A stretch of 64,000 bases of DNA, from positions 62,001 to 126,000 of the forward strand of contig JACPOQ010000032.1 of NCBI GenBank assembly GCA_016191435.1. Reading direction: 5' to 3'. The stretch is from Chloroflexota bacterium (GTDB lineage Bacteria > Chloroflexota > Dehalococcoidia > Tepidiformales > Tepidiformaceae). Made by a program: the position numbers and the translations under genes. This document shows, in pieces, positions 8,402 to 16,985 of the stretch (its first letter is position 1; each line of letters starts with the position of its first letter). The notes beneath the pieces were generated by a model, which worked only from the letters and a program-made list of their open reading frames with translations, was not told the DNA's origin and did no database searches.

Positions 8402-9097
8402 TCACGGCCCCGTTGTCGAGCCGGACGAGCGCGATAACAGCACGACAGTCAGCTCGGCGTTCACGAGGGCATTGGCGACCCGTTCGGCCTCACTCCGCGG
8501 AATGGCGAGCGTCACGTTGGTGACGTCACCCTCGGCCTGCGTGCCGTCCGCGGAGGTCGAACGGACGATGCCGCGTTCCAGGGCGACGTCGAAGACAACG
8601 GCGCGGTCGATGAGGGTTGTAGTCGTGCTGTCCGGCTCACCGGCTTTGACCGTCGCCAGGAGCGCCACTTCATCGGTCGGCCTCAGCCCGGCGTAGACGC
8701 TGTCCGCCTCGACTGGAATGGTGACGGCCACCTGGTCGGCGCCGAGCGCGGTTCCCTCAGCGAGGTCGGGCCGTACCAGCAGCTCGCCGGCATGGATCGC
8801 CGAGCCCGTCGTCCTGCCGACCGCAGTCTCGATCTCGGTGTCTTCCAGCGCGAGGCTCTCGAGGGCTCCGCTGAGGCTGGCCTCGGAGAGTGCAAGGTCG
8901 TCGCGCTGGATGATGTGGCCAGGCGGGATGTCGCGCGCGGCGACGACAACCATCGTCGTGTCGGTAGCGCCACGCCACAGGACCAGGCCTCCCGCTAACG
9001 AGACCCCGACCAGCGCGATACCGACAACCATGCGGCGGTCGATGCGGAACGGAAGCGCTGCGTTCGCCCGGCTTCGTGCGCCGGGCACGGCTGCCAT
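8402..9097 (-). CDS. cpaB: Flp pilus assembly protein CpaB/RcpC
   Basis: 231 residues. A basic N-terminus is followed by a transmembrane helix (VVGIALVGVSLAGGLVLW). A SAF domain follows (VVVAARDIPPGHIIQRDDLA, then GSAIHAGELLVRPDLAE) and then the RcpC/CpaB region (VAVTIPVEADSVYAGLRPTDEVALLATV). In diderms CpaB works with the secretin; here no secretin gene is visible, which fits a monoderm envelope. First gene of the visible tad unit; the 236-base gap upstream (9098-9333) should hold its promoter, and contains a small dyad GAGCGA-ACGGA-TCGCTC around 9214-9230. Confidence 0.85.
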   Translation of the reverse strand: MAAVPGARSRANAALPFRIDRRMVVGIALVGVSLAGGLVLWRGATDTTMVVVAARDIPPGHIIQRDDLALSEASLSGALESLALEDTEIETAVGRTTGSAIHAGELLVRPDLAEGTALGADQVAVTIPVEADSVYAGLRPTDEVALLATVKAGEPDSTTTTLIDRAVVFDVALERGIVRSTSADGTQAEGDVTNVTLAIPRSEAERVANALVNAELTVVLLSRSSGSTTGP

Positions 9098-9333
9098 GGA
9101 TCTGACTCCATCTGCATACCGATCACCTCACATGAGGAGTCTCGGGGGCGCGGAGCGGCAGAATGCCATAACGCAAGCGGTGTAATGCGAGCCCTTCGCG
9201 CAGGTTGAACTTGAGCGAACGGATCGCTCGCGAAATTTTACGCCCATTCAACACGCTTGCCGCAGCCGTTTTGCAGGGCGGCTGCCGGTTAAGGCATGCG
9301 CCAATTCACAGGATGGCCCGCGAAGGAGCAGCT

Positions 9334-9810
9334 CTAGCAGTCCGGCGGTGACTCCTCCCCTGGCGCCCGGCCATCTGCTTCAGCCGCAGCCGCAGCCGCT
9401 TGCTCTGCGTAGTGGCGTCGTAGCACGCGCACCATCAATTCGGTCAGTTGGCCCCAAGGATGCTGAGGATGGTCGTAGGGTATAGAACGTCTCCAAGCAT
9501 CCCAGCGCTCTGCCGCTTCGTGATCGTAGTCGAGTGGATAAATGCAGCGGAGGGTTCCGTCAGTTCCGCCCGCAAAGCACTCGTGAAGATGATCATGCGC
9601 TGGGCAGTTGGCACCACGGCACGGCTCGCCCGGGTCGAATCCCCACTGTGAGCCGGGGGCAACCATCATGCCAGAAGGCGGCTTAGGTGGCTCAGGTGGA
9701 AGGGGGCCGAATTGCGGCTTCTGGCGCGGCACTCCACAGGATATGCACGTCGTCAATTGCTCCCAGGGCGATACTTGCCGCCGTGCGATGCCAGACTCTG
9801 CCTTGGGCAA
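9334..9810 (-). CDS. Hypothetical Cys/His-rich protein
   Basis: 158 residues, family not recognised. The N-terminal half has CISC (about residues 23-26), then a Pro-rich stretch, then C-x4-C followed by HDHLHEC, which together could bind zinc. The C-terminal half is helical with many Trp/Tyr/His (HEAAERWDAWRRSIPYDH, LMVRVLRRHYAEQ) and an Ala-rich tail. It is the first gene of the accessory island side and is divergent from abiEi. Codon use looks like real coding (GC-rich third positions), but the call rests on that alone. Confidence 0.5.
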   Translation of the reverse strand: MPKAESGIARRQVSPWEQLTTCISCGVPRQKPQFGPLPPEPPKPPSGMMVAPGSQWGFDPGEPCRGANCPAHDHLHECFAGGTDGTLRCIYPLDYDHEAAERWDAWRRSIPYDHPQHPWGQLTELMVRVLRRHYAEQAAAAAAEADGRAPGEESPPDC

Positions 9811-9857
9811 GCTTCGGTGAAACGACCAAGTGAGGGCGCTTCACCTGCTAGCGCCGG

Positions 9858-9874
9858 CACCATGTACGATGGTG
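9858..9874. promoter_or_regulatory. Candidate AbiEi operator (inverted repeat) with -10 element
   Basis: A perfect dyad CACCAT-GTACG-ATGGTG lies 27 bases upstream of the abiEi ATG, next to a possible -10 element CATAAT at 9879-9884. Studied AbiEi antitoxins repress their own promoter by binding inverted repeats; that this dyad is the site here is inference. Confidence 0.5.
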
Positions 9875-9900
9875 TTGGCATAATCTCTCTTGGAGCCACT

Positions 9901-10749
9901 ATGGTCACAGCACCCTATGCCGAGGACGGCCGGCGCCCGTACGGCGAACTGGCGGGGCTACGCCTGCTCGACGCCCTTGAGGCGGCCGGACTGGACCCGT
10001 TCACGGTAGTCGACGCCAAGGCGCAAGGCGAGGCGCTGGGCCTCAGCGCGAGCCACACCACGAGCTTGCTTCACCGCCTATCGGCGAGCGGGCGCCTGAC
10101 GCGCGTGAAGAAGGGGGTGTACGCGGTTACTGACCCGGTCACGCGGCTGCCCAGGGCGCATCCTTTCGCCATCGGCACGGCGCTCGTCACTCCATCGGCG
10201 ATCAGTCACTGGTCAGCGTTCCAGCACTGGGGATTGACCGAACAGATCCCGGACGCGGTTACCCTGTCGTCCCCAACGCGGACCTTCCCGCCGTCAGTAG
10301 AGTCGCACGATCAGGGAACGCGCCGTGCATGGGTGGTGGCTAGCACGCGCTATGAGATGACAGCCATCACGAGGGAACGCTTCTTCGGGGTAGAAGACGT
10401 GTGGATGAACGAACGAGACCAGGTGGCTATCTTCGATCGCGAACGCGCACTGCTGGACGCATTCCAGCACTTCCACATCTTCGGTTCGCTATCGGTTGGG
10501 CTTGAAGCTCTTGAGGAACACCTCGGCGAGGTGGACCTCGACCGGCTCGCCAGGTACGCCCTCCAGTTGGGCGTAACCGCCGTGGTCAAGCGGCTGGGCT
10601 GGTCGCTCGAACGGCAAGGCGCTCCCGAGGCCGTGCTCGCGCCCCTCCGCAGCTACCCTGCCCGTGGAGATGCACCGCTCGACCCGGGCAGGCCATCCCG
10701 CGGCAGGCACAACTCGACCTGGCGGGTGATCGAGAACCTGCGTGGCTGA
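9901..10749 (+). CDS. AbiEi-type antitoxin / transcriptional repressor
   Basis: 282 residues from ATG at 9901 (GGAG six bases upstream); the frame is open further upstream but passes the dyad. The N-terminal winged helix (ALGLSASHTTSLLHRLSASGRLTRVKKGVYAVTDP) is typical of AbiEi antitoxins. The region AIGTALVTPSAISHWSAFQHWGL matches the conserved centre of the family. The C-terminal antitoxin domain is helical (ERALLDAFQHF). In type IV AbiE systems this protein counteracts the AbiEii nucleotidyltransferase toxin and autoregulates. It overlaps the toxin gene by 8 bases, as expected for co-translation. Confidence 0.88.
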   Translation: MVTAPYAEDGRRPYGELAGLRLLDALEAAGLDPFTVVDAKAQGEALGLSASHTTSLLHRLSASGRLTRVKKGVYAVTDPVTRLPRAHPFAIGTALVTPSAISHWSAFQHWGLTEQIPDAVTLSSPTRTFPPSVESHDQGTRRAWVVASTRYEMTAITRERFFGVEDVWMNERDQVAIFDRERALLDAFQHFHIFGSLSVGLEALEEHLGEVDLDRLARYALQLGVTAVVKRLGWSLERQGAPEAVLAPLRSYPARGDAPLDPGRPSRGRHNSTWRVIENLRG

Positions 10750-11638
10750 CAGGGAAGCATCTCAGCTGCGACCACTGCGTCTGCGTATGGCCGAGGCCGT
10801 GCGTGCGGCCGGGAAGCCACAATTCGTCGTCGAGAAGGACTACGCCCTGAGCTACCTCCTCGCCGGCATCGCCGAGACCCCGCTCCTCCGCGAATCGCTG
10901 GTGTTCAAGGGCGGCACCTGCCTCCGCAAGGTGTACTTCCCGGGCTACCGCTTCTCGGAAGACCTGGACTTCACCTCCCGCGAATCCCTCACGTGTGACG
11001 CGCTCTTGCAGGCGCTCAACGAAGCGGCGCAGAGGATGTCAACTCGCCTTCAGAACGCGGGTCCATTCGCCGTCGTCGTCACGGAGGAAGCGCACCGCGA
11101 CCCACATCCCCGAGGCCAGTGCGTGTTCCGGGTCCAGGTCCAGTTCCCGTGGATGCGAACGCCCTCCTGCCGCGTCAAAGTCGAGATTACTGCGGGAGAG
11201 CCGTTGCTCGCGGAGTCTGTGGGGCGCCCGTTGATCCACGAGTTCCCGGGCGAGGCGCTCGAAGCCGTGCTGCCCGCGTACCGGTTGGAAGAAATCGCGA
11301 GCGAGAAGCTCCGGGCGCTCCTCCAGTCACGGCAGCACCTGCGCGACCGCGGATGGCTCCGAAACCGCCCTCGCGACCTCTACGACTTGCGCTACCTCTG
11401 GGAACAGCAGGATTTCGAAGTGGACTGGCAGCTTGTGGCGGGACTCTTGCCTGTCAAGGCGGAGGTGTCTGGGGTGACGTACGCAAGTGCCGAAGACTTC
11501 CTCGACACTGATGTCCTGGCCGGTATCCAGCGCGACTGGTCAGCTCAGCTCTCGAGCTTCGTACCGGAGCTGCCGACGTTCGAGGACTCCGTGTCGACGC
11601 TGCGCACGGTCCTCGGCGAAGTATTCTCAGGCAACTGA
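10742..11638 (+). CDS. AbiEii/AbiGii nucleotidyltransferase toxin
   Basis: 298 residues, GTG start at 10742. The family motifs are present: VEKDYALSYLL, KGGTCLRK (residues 56-63), SEDLDF (72-77) and the later ASEKLRALLQSRQHLRDR / RPRDLYDLRYLWEQQ blocks. These are the four conserved motifs of the DNA-polymerase-beta-like AbiEii toxins. Bacteriostatic toxin of an abortive-infection type IV system. Its target here is unknown; family members act on nucleotides or tRNA. All catalytic residues I can identify are intact, so the module looks functional. Confidence 0.9.
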   Translation: MADREASQLRPLRLRMAEAVRAAGKPQFVVEKDYALSYLLAGIAETPLLRESLVFKGGTCLRKVYFPGYRFSEDLDFTSRESLTCDALLQALNEAAQRMSTRLQNAGPFAVVVTEEAHRDPHPRGQCVFRVQVQFPWMRTPSCRVKVEITAGEPLLAESVGRPLIHEFPGEALEAVLPAYRLEEIASEKLRALLQSRQHLRDRGWLRNRPRDLYDLRYLWEQQDFEVDWQLVAGLLPVKAEVSGVTYASAEDFLDTDVLAGIQRDWSAQLSSFVPELPTFEDSVSTLRTVLGEVFSGN

Positions 11639-12321
11639 ACCGAACAGCCTGACGCACCGCGACAACTGGAAGATCGAGAGTACCTGTCGGGTGGAGTCAC
11701 CGGTGCCGTGGAGTGCGCCAAACGCACGACGCACGTACTCAAGAAAACAAGATCAGTTGCGGGCATATTTTAGTCCAAGGACGGGAGTAGCCAGCCCGGC
11801 TCAAGGCACCAATGCCCTGCCGGGCGAGGGCGGGCTGCCGCCGCGCGAATGGTGAAGACCATTCCCGATAGCCCGCGATCTTGGAGCGTCGCGGGACTCA
11901 CGACGGCTACCGTGCACTCGTAACTCGCGATTTACCGGTATCGCCCACCAAGAACACCGGTCGGACGGCCCGTCCGCGACAACGCCGGGATCAATCCTCA
12001 CCAGGGGAAACGAGCTCGCTCTCCAGGCTGAAGTCGAACCAAGGGTAGACAGGCACGAAGCGATTTGGACGCAGAGACGTTCGAGCCATCGTGCGCCTTC
12101 GAGCCCAGCGAACCAGATTGAGTCCCACGCTCCAACGCCGTCCATATCAGCCGGTCCCAGCATCCAGCTGAGACCGAACAGCATCGCAGTCCCCGGCCCC
12201 GATCACTCGATCCCGCCGAAGGCCTGCGCCAACGAAAGCCTCACACGGCCTCGCCTCCTGTTGGAGTGCGAGCGGCGTGCGGGGCTTTCTCCGCGTCCGC
12301 GTGTCTCGAAAGGAGGAATGG
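11639..12321. other. 683-base gap without a supported gene
   Basis: No convincing gene. Visible structure: a stem GAATGGT-gaag-ACCATTC at 11847-11864 and a dyad CGGACGG-C-CCGTCCG near 11963. A weak open frame on the minus strand (11801-12184) has no ribosome site or recognisable motif. The region separates the AbiE pair from the replication cassette and may hold the cassette promoter or an old element junction. Confidence 0.5.
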
Positions 12322-12444
12322 ATGTCTTCGAGAGCCTACCGAAAACGAGACCGGGGGTGGCTCCTGCGCCACGCCCGTCTCGCCGCCATCGCGAGCCTGC
12401 TCTGCTCGACCGTCATGGTCGCGGCGAAGAGCTGGCCGCTCTAG
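12322..12444 (+). CDS. 40-residue basic/hydrophobic microprotein
   Basis: ATG at 12322 is preceded at 5 bases by a full AGGAGG ribosome site (12311-12316) and the frame ends with TAG at 12442. The product begins with a strongly basic stretch (MSSRAYRKRDRGWLLRHAR) followed by one hydrophobic segment (LAAIASLLCSTVMVAA) and a short tail KSWPL. It is either a single-pass membrane microprotein or a signal-like peptide. It is the first gene of the co-directional cassette and lies 20 bases before the next start. Function unknown. Confidence 0.6.
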   Translation: MSSRAYRKRDRGWLLRHARLAAIASLLCSTVMVAAKSWPL

Positions 12445-12464
12445 CAAGTCCAAGGAGGTTTGGA

Positions 12465-13076
12465 ATGGCCACACGACGCAGGTCCAGGAAGCAACGCAGG
12501 TTGCGACGCTGGACCACCAACTGCGCGGCGTACGCACGCCGCTCCATCACGTCCTGCCGCACGGCACTCGGGCGGCTCGACCGCCGGCTCCGCGGACGGC
12601 GACCGGCGGTCATCGTCGATGCTCGCCCTCGGGAAGCGTGGCAACTCCGGCGGCTCATCTGCCGCACGGCACGCGCCTATGCGAAGGCGCTGGGGACGCC
12701 GATGCCGGAGCACCTGGCGATCATCGCCCAGCGGTTCGTCTTCGACGGGCACCAGGTGAGTGGCCTGTTGCAGGCCTTCGAGGCGGACGGGCGCCGGCGC
12801 TACGTCATCCAACTGGCGCTCTCGGTGGACGGCCGCGACGTGAGCAACGCGGAGCTCGTTGCGGCGTTGCGGTTCCAGGTCGCGGCGGCCATGGCCGACA
12901 CCCTCGGCCAGCCAGTCCTCAGCATTGCGCTCGACCTCGATCGGCCCACTCCGCCCCGGACCGGCGGCTCGATTGTCGAGCTGCGGCCCCAACCGCCCGT
13001 GGCCAGCAACGGCCACGACCCCGACCCGTTCGCCCTGTCCAGGGTGACCGACTACCACGGAGGTGAAGCATCGTGA
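12465..13076 (+). CDS. Hypothetical protein of the replication cassette
   Basis: 203 residues from ATG at 12465 with an AGGAGG site 7 bases upstream; the open frame further upstream has no such site. The first 45 residues are extremely basic (TRRRSRKQRRLRRWTTNC), which suggests nucleic-acid binding. The rest is mixed alpha/beta with a helix LAIIAQRFVFDGHQVSGLLQAFE and an acidic, Pro-rich tail. No family recognised. Its stop overlaps the next GTG start (GTGA), so the two are coupled. Confidence 0.65.
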   Translation: MATRRRSRKQRRLRRWTTNCAAYARRSITSCRTALGRLDRRLRGRRPAVIVDARPREAWQLRRLICRTARAYAKALGTPMPEHLAIIAQRFVFDGHQVSGLLQAFEADGRRRYVIQLALSVDGRDVSNAELVAALRFQVAAAMADTLGQPVLSIALDLDRPTPPRTGGSIVELRPQPPVASNGHDPDPFALSRVTDYHGGEAS

Positions 13077-14065
13077 CGAAGTCCATCGTCCTCACCGAAC
13101 TGTCCGACCTCGCGCGCTACCGCGACGAGTTCACCAACGACGCGGTGGCCGTCGAGGCCGTACCGCGGATGCCTGTTGTTCCAACCGATGCCGGCCCGGA
13201 TGCGCTCATCCAGGCGATCAGCCGCGCGGCACGCGAACTGCAGCGGCTGGCTGATACCGACGCCTCGGCTCGGCGTGAAGCGGAGGATGTCCTCGCCGCC
13301 TGCAGGCGTCTGCAGTCGGATGCCGACAGCCTACGGAAGCTCATCGCGGAAGCGCGCGCCGTTTCGGCGGGCGCGGCCCGGCTCGGTGACAACGCATTCC
13401 TGCCTGAGAGCCGGACGGAGTCCGAGCAACTGGCGGTGAGCGCCGCAGCAGTCGAGACCATCGCTGCAAGGCGCCTGGATACGTTGAGCGGTCAGCTGAC
13501 AGAACTGGAACAGCGACAGGATTTGTCGCGCTTGCTGGCAGAGGAGCGGTCTGCAGAGGAGACGCGTCAGCGCGAAGAGCGGGCGCTGGCGGCAATCGAA
13601 CGCGCGGAGGCGCTTGCTTCCGGGCAAAATTTTAACGAGGCCCTCAGGCTGCTGGGTTCGCTGCTCAAAGAGAATCCCAACATGCCTTCACTGGCCTCGT
13701 CTTACGACACGATCGCGAGGCGAGCGCACGCTGTCAAGACCCTTGAGGTCGAGGCAACGCTGGCGGAGGCGCGGCGCATCCAGCGGCGCGAACCAGCCCG
13801 TTCTGCCGAGATCCTCGGGGCGCTCGACCTGGCGCGGATGCCCTCCGTCCTCGTCCGTGACGTGTACGGCTGCTGGCTCCACGCCTGCCGCCGGCTCGGG
13901 CTCACCGATGCCATGCACTACAGCTCCGGCAGCGGTCGCGGCGCGGTCCTCGTGCCAGACGGCGAAGGGCGGCTCAAGGTCGTCGTGTCTATCGGACTGT
14001 CAGGGTGGACGCCCGGGCGGTCGTTCTCGGCCAAGGCGCTGAAGGGCGCCAGGCCGCTGGCGTAG
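13073..14065 (+). CDS. Coiled-coil hypothetical protein
   Basis: 330 residues, GTG at 13073 overlapping the previous stop. Residues about 40-190 are long heptad-like helices rich in Ala, Arg, Glu and Leu (RRLQSDADSLRKLIAEARAV, LTELEQRQDLSRLLAEERS). A shorter helical repeat-like region (EALRLLGSLLKENPNMPSLAS) follows. The last ~70 residues form a small domain with GAVLVPDGEGRLKVVVSIGL. The family is not recognised. The coiled coil suggests an oligomeric scaffold or a DNA-handling partner of the primase encoded next. Confidence 0.65.
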   Translation: MTKSIVLTELSDLARYRDEFTNDAVAVEAVPRMPVVPTDAGPDALIQAISRAARELQRLADTDASARREAEDVLAACRRLQSDADSLRKLIAEARAVSAGAARLGDNAFLPESRTESEQLAVSAAAVETIAARRLDTLSGQLTELEQRQDLSRLLAEERSAEETRQREERALAAIERAEALASGQNFNEALRLLGSLLKENPNMPSLASSYDTIARRAHAVKTLEVEATLAEARRIQRREPARSAEILGALDLARMPSVLVRDVYGCWLHACRRLGLTDAMHYSSGSGRGAVLVPDGEGRLKVVVSIGLSGWTPGRSFSAKALKGARPLA

Positions 14066-14116
14066 GCACGCCGCTCGAAGGGGTCGTCCGGGAGGTCGGC
14101 CCCTTTCTGGGAATCT

Positions 14117-15169
14117 ATGCACGATACCGATTCGATCCGGCGCGACCATCCAATTGCCGATGTGGTGGTCGCGTCCGGACTCCAACTCCGGCCGACTGGC
14201 GGCCGGCTCACCGGCGTCTGCCCGTTTCACGGGGACACACGCCCGAGCCTCATCGTTTATCCCGCCACCCAGAGCTACTACTGCTTCGGTTGTGGTGCGG
14301 GCGGCGACGTGATCGACTTCGTTGCCCGGCTCAACAAGATGGGTTTCAAGGAAGCCGTGGAGACGCTGTGCGGGCGAGCTGTGCAGCAGGCAACGGTCAG
14401 TCGCCTCCACTGCGTGTCGGAGGGGCCCGCGGTCGATCACGAAGATGCTGTCCGCATCGTCGAGTCGACGGTGGACTTCTACCATGGCGCGCTGTGGCGG
14501 ACTCCAAAGGCTCTTGCCTATCTCCGTTCGCGCGGGGTTCGAGAGGCTACGATCGCCAACTGCCGCCTTGGGTTTGGCGAATCGGGGCTCACCGGTCACC
14601 TCGCGAAGAGAGGCGTGGACCTCGATGTGGCTCGCTCGCTCGGGCTGATCAACGGCAACCGGGAGTGCTTCGCGGGCCGGGTCATCATTCCGAACCTCAC
14701 GGACGGCCGGGACACCTGGCTCACCGGCCGACGCCTCGACGAGCAGGAACCGCGCTACCTCAACCTTCGCACCGAGAAGCCCATCCTCGGGCTCGATCGC
14801 GTGAAGGGCGATGCGGTCGTTTTGGTCGAAGGCCCATTCGACTGGCTCACGGCCTACGGCTGGGGATTCGACTCTGCGGCGTTGCTGGGGACGCGGGTGA
14901 GCGACCGTGTCCTCCGCCAGCTCGACCGCTTCGCGCAGGTCTACCTCGCGCTCGACAACGACGAGGTTGGGCGGGATGCGGTTCGGAATCTCACGGAGGT
15001 CCTCGGCCCGCGCGCGATCCCTGTCCACCTGCCATCGGGTGCCTCCGACGTCAGCGCTCTCGCCCAGGAAGGCGGCCGGCCCGCGTTCATCTCAACCATC
15101 CTGCGGGCAGCCAGCGACGCTCGTGCTCGCCAGTCCACATGCGACCCTGCCGCCGGACGCGCCGCGTGA
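14117..15169 (+). CDS. DnaG-like primase (CHC2 zinc finger + Toprim)
   Basis: 350 residues. CHC2 zinc finger: Cys35, His38, Cys56 and Cys59 in GVCPFHGDTRPSL and YYCFGCGAGGDVIDFV. The central catalytic core contains LRSRGVREATIANCRLGFG and NGNRECFAGRVIIP. The Toprim fold has VVLVEGPFDWLTAYG (Glu about 239) and YLALDNDEVGRDA (DxD-like, about 278). It is much shorter than chromosomal DnaG (about 580-600 residues) because the C-terminal helicase-binding domain is missing. Such short primases are usual on plasmids, phages and integrative elements. It couples to the Rad52-like gene by a GTGA overlap. Confidence 0.9.
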   Translation: MHDTDSIRRDHPIADVVVASGLQLRPTGGRLTGVCPFHGDTRPSLIVYPATQSYYCFGCGAGGDVIDFVARLNKMGFKEAVETLCGRAVQQATVSRLHCVSEGPAVDHEDAVRIVESTVDFYHGALWRTPKALAYLRSRGVREATIANCRLGFGESGLTGHLAKRGVDLDVARSLGLINGNRECFAGRVIIPNLTDGRDTWLTGRRLDEQEPRYLNLRTEKPILGLDRVKGDAVVLVEGPFDWLTAYGWGFDSAALLGTRVSDRVLRQLDRFAQVYLALDNDEVGRDAVRNLTEVLGPRAIPVHLPSGASDVSALAQEGGRPAFISTILRAASDARARQSTCDPAAGRAA

Positions 15170-15828
15170 CCGGCGCACACGACACACGGCTGCCTCAGGA
15201 GGTCCGTGACCTTCTCGCGCAGCCGCTCGACACGGCGCTCATCCAGGAGCGCTCCAACCGCGATGGCCGCGTCTTCGCCTACCTCGAAGGCCCCGCGGTC
15301 ATCAGCCAGGCGAACCGAATCTTCGGTTTCGATGGCTGGGGCGCGGAGGTCGTCGGCGACCTCAAGTACATCGCGTCGCCCCTCGCCAACAGCGATGGCG
15401 AAGTGCTCGCCGTCGGCTTCTACACCGTCACCGTCCGGGTGACCGTCGTCGGGTGCCCGCCAAAGAGCGACGTGGGCTGCGGGTTCGTGAGCGAACCCAC
15501 GCCCGAGGCGCACGAGATTGCCAGCAAGGGCGCCGTCACCGACGGCATCAAGCGAGCGCTACGCCAGTTCGGCGAGCAGTTCGGGAACAACCTGAACGAA
15601 CGCCGCGAGCGCGGGCCGATCACTCCCGAACGGCTCGACGAGATGCGGGCGCGTGTGCTGACGCTCTCCTCGCGGCTCGGTGTCGACGAGGCACGGACGC
15701 GCGCCTGGCTGCAGGACCGCTGTGGTCAGACGCTCGACGAGGCTGGTGAGCGGGAGCTGTCGGGCGCCATCCGCGCGCTCGCGGATGAGCTCAACCAGCG
15801 CAACAACCAGCGGCGAAGGGCTGCCTGA
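15166..15828 (+). CDS. Rad52/Rad22-like single-strand annealing protein
   Basis: 220 residues starting at GTG 15166, which overlaps the primase stop; the open frame further upstream is antisense or out-of-frame noise. The N-terminal half has the Rad52 family pattern: QEVRDLLAQPLDTALIQERS, YLEGPAVISQANRIFGFDGW, YTVTVRVTVVG, then HEIASKGAVTDGIKRALRQFGEQFGN. The last segment is the most conserved DNA-binding helix of the family. The C-terminal ~60 residues are helical. Probable role: annealing of single-stranded DNA in replication-linked recombination of the element. Confidence 0.85.
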   Translation: MTGAHDTRLPQEVRDLLAQPLDTALIQERSNRDGRVFAYLEGPAVISQANRIFGFDGWGAEVVGDLKYIASPLANSDGEVLAVGFYTVTVRVTVVGCPPKSDVGCGFVSEPTPEAHEIASKGAVTDGIKRALRQFGEQFGNNLNERRERGPITPERLDEMRARVLTLSSRLGVDEARTRAWLQDRCGQTLDEAGERELSGAIRALADELNQRNNQRRRAA

Positions 15829-15829
15829 G

Positions 15830-16039
15830 ATGGCCCTCTTTCGCCGTGAGCCCGTCCGGGTCGTCGAGACTCGCGCTGGCCTTCGCTACGTGGTCCAGGT
15901 GCCGTATCCCTCGGCGCCGATCCCCGGCTGGCGGGCCTACGCCGTAACGGCGCTTGGCCCCGGCCGGTTCGACGGCCCACTCCACCTCACCGTCTACGAC
16001 CGCATGGGCGACCTGCCGGATGGCACGCGCGCGGCGTGA
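15830..16039 (+). CDS. Small hypothetical protein (69 residues)
   Basis: ATG at 15830, one base after the Rad52-like stop. The product reads as a small beta-rich domain (VRVVETRAGLRYVVQVPY, GWRAYAVTALGPGRFDGP, HLTVYDRMGDLPDG). No family recognised. Placement inside the tight gene string and high-GC third positions support it as real. Confidence 0.55.
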   Translation: MALFRREPVRVVETRAGLRYVVQVPYPSAPIPGWRAYAVTALGPGRFDGPLHLTVYDRMGDLPDGTRAA

Positions 16040-16085
16040 ACCGCGGAGCCAGTCCAACTCGCTGGCTTCGGACAACACGACGCTC

Positions 16086-16544
16086 ATGAGCGCCGTCCAG
16101 GAAAACCTCCGCCTGCTTGCGGAGCTGCGCACGACCGCGCGTTCGAACAGGAACGGCGGGCCGCTTGGCAGTCAGGCGTCGTGCCCGCAGGACATCTACC
16201 GGCTGGTCGGGCCGGAGATGGAGAACCTGGTGCAGGAACAGGTGCAGGTCATCCTCCTCGACACCAAGCGGCACGTGCTCGATGTCGTCATGGTCTACCA
16301 GGGCAACATCAGCTCCGCGATCGTCCGGCCGGCGGAACTCCTGCGGGACGCGGTCATCGCCAACGCACCGGCGCTGGTGCTCACGCACAACCACCCGTCG
16401 GGCGACCCCGAGCCGAGCCCGCAGGATGTCCGCATGACCAAGGACCTCGTCGAGGCCGCGGACGTGCTCGGGATCGAACTGGCCGACCACGTGGTCATTG
16501 GCCACGGGTCGTTCGTCAGCCTCAAGCAGCGCGGTCTGCTCTGA
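16086..16544 (+). CDS. radC: RadC-like JAB domain protein
   Basis: 152 residues from ATG at 16086. The RadC/MPN core is intact: VQVILLDTKRHVLDVVMVYQGNIS, then PALVLTHNHPSGDPEPSPQD (metal-binding His100 and His102 and the downstream Asp), then VLGIELADHVVIGHG. The helix-hairpin-helix N-terminal part of chromosomal RadC is missing, as in many plasmid and integrative-element copies. The biochemical role of RadC is not settled. It ends the first half of the cassette, before a terminator-like hairpin. Confidence 0.85.
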   Translation: MSAVQENLRLLAELRTTARSNRNGGPLGSQASCPQDIYRLVGPEMENLVQEQVQVILLDTKRHVLDVVMVYQGNISSAIVRPAELLRDAVIANAPALVLTHNHPSGDPEPSPQDVRMTKDLVEAADVLGIELADHVVIGHGSFVSLKQRGLL

Positions 16545-16579
16545 GGCGTATCGCCACCAATCGCACATCAACACGCACG

Positions 16580-16604
16580 AAGCCCGGCCCACGCGGCCGG
16601 GCTT
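16580..16604 (+). terminator. Terminator-like hairpin after radC
   Basis: Perfect 10-bp stem AAGCCCGGCC / GGCCGGGCTT with a 5-base loop, followed by only a short T run. It lies 36 bases after the radC-like stop and 43 bases before the DUF2958 gene, so it may end or attenuate the first half of the cassette. Confidence 0.6.
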
Positions 16605-16646
16605 TCGCCGTGTCCGCCATTTCGCACCACACCCAAGGAGGCTCAC

Positions 16647-16985
16647 ATGACCACCATCCCCAACCTCGAAGCTAGCCCATTCCAGAGCGGACCCGCCTAC
16701 CGCTACCTCACCTCGGAGGACAACATCCCGAGCACGCAGGACGCCTGCGACGACCCCGCCCCCATCGCCCGCGTGAAGCTCTTCGACCCCGGCAGCAGCT
16801 GGACCTGGTACATCGCCGGCTACGACCCCGAGACACGCATCGCCTGGGGCTTGGTCGACGGCCTGGAGCAGGAGTACGGCAGCGTCGACATGGCCGAGCT
16901 GGTCGCGATTCGCAGCCGGTTCGGTCTCCCGATCGAGCGCGACCTCTACTGGCAGCCACGCCCATTGACGGAGTGCGTGCGGTGA
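16647..16985 (+). CDS. DUF2958 family protein
   Basis: 112 residues, ATG at 16647 with an AAGGAGG site upstream. The DUF2958 signature is clear: RVKLFDPGSSWTWYIAGYDPETRIAWGLVDG, then YGSVDMAELVAIRSRFGLPIERDLYWQP. This small family is encoded on plasmids and integrative conjugative elements, often near replication, RadC and helicase genes; its function is unknown. It overlaps the next gene (GTGA), beginning a second tightly coupled string. Confidence 0.85.
   Translation: MTTIPNLEASPFQSGPAYRYLTSEDNIPSTQDACDDPAPIARVKLFDPGSSWTWYIAGYDPETRIAWGLVDGLEQEYGSVDMAELVAIRSRFGLPIERDLYWQPRPLTECVR

Noticed and set aside
11801..12184. Minus-strand open frame of 127 codons in the gap after abiEii
   Set aside because: No ribosome site, no motif and low-complexity composition; kept only as a gap note.
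14000..15028. Long antisense open frame opposite the primase gene (342 codons)
   Set aside because: Composition is that of a shadow frame (Arg/Ala/Pro-rich, no motifs), and the plus strand has clear CHC2 and Toprim motifs.
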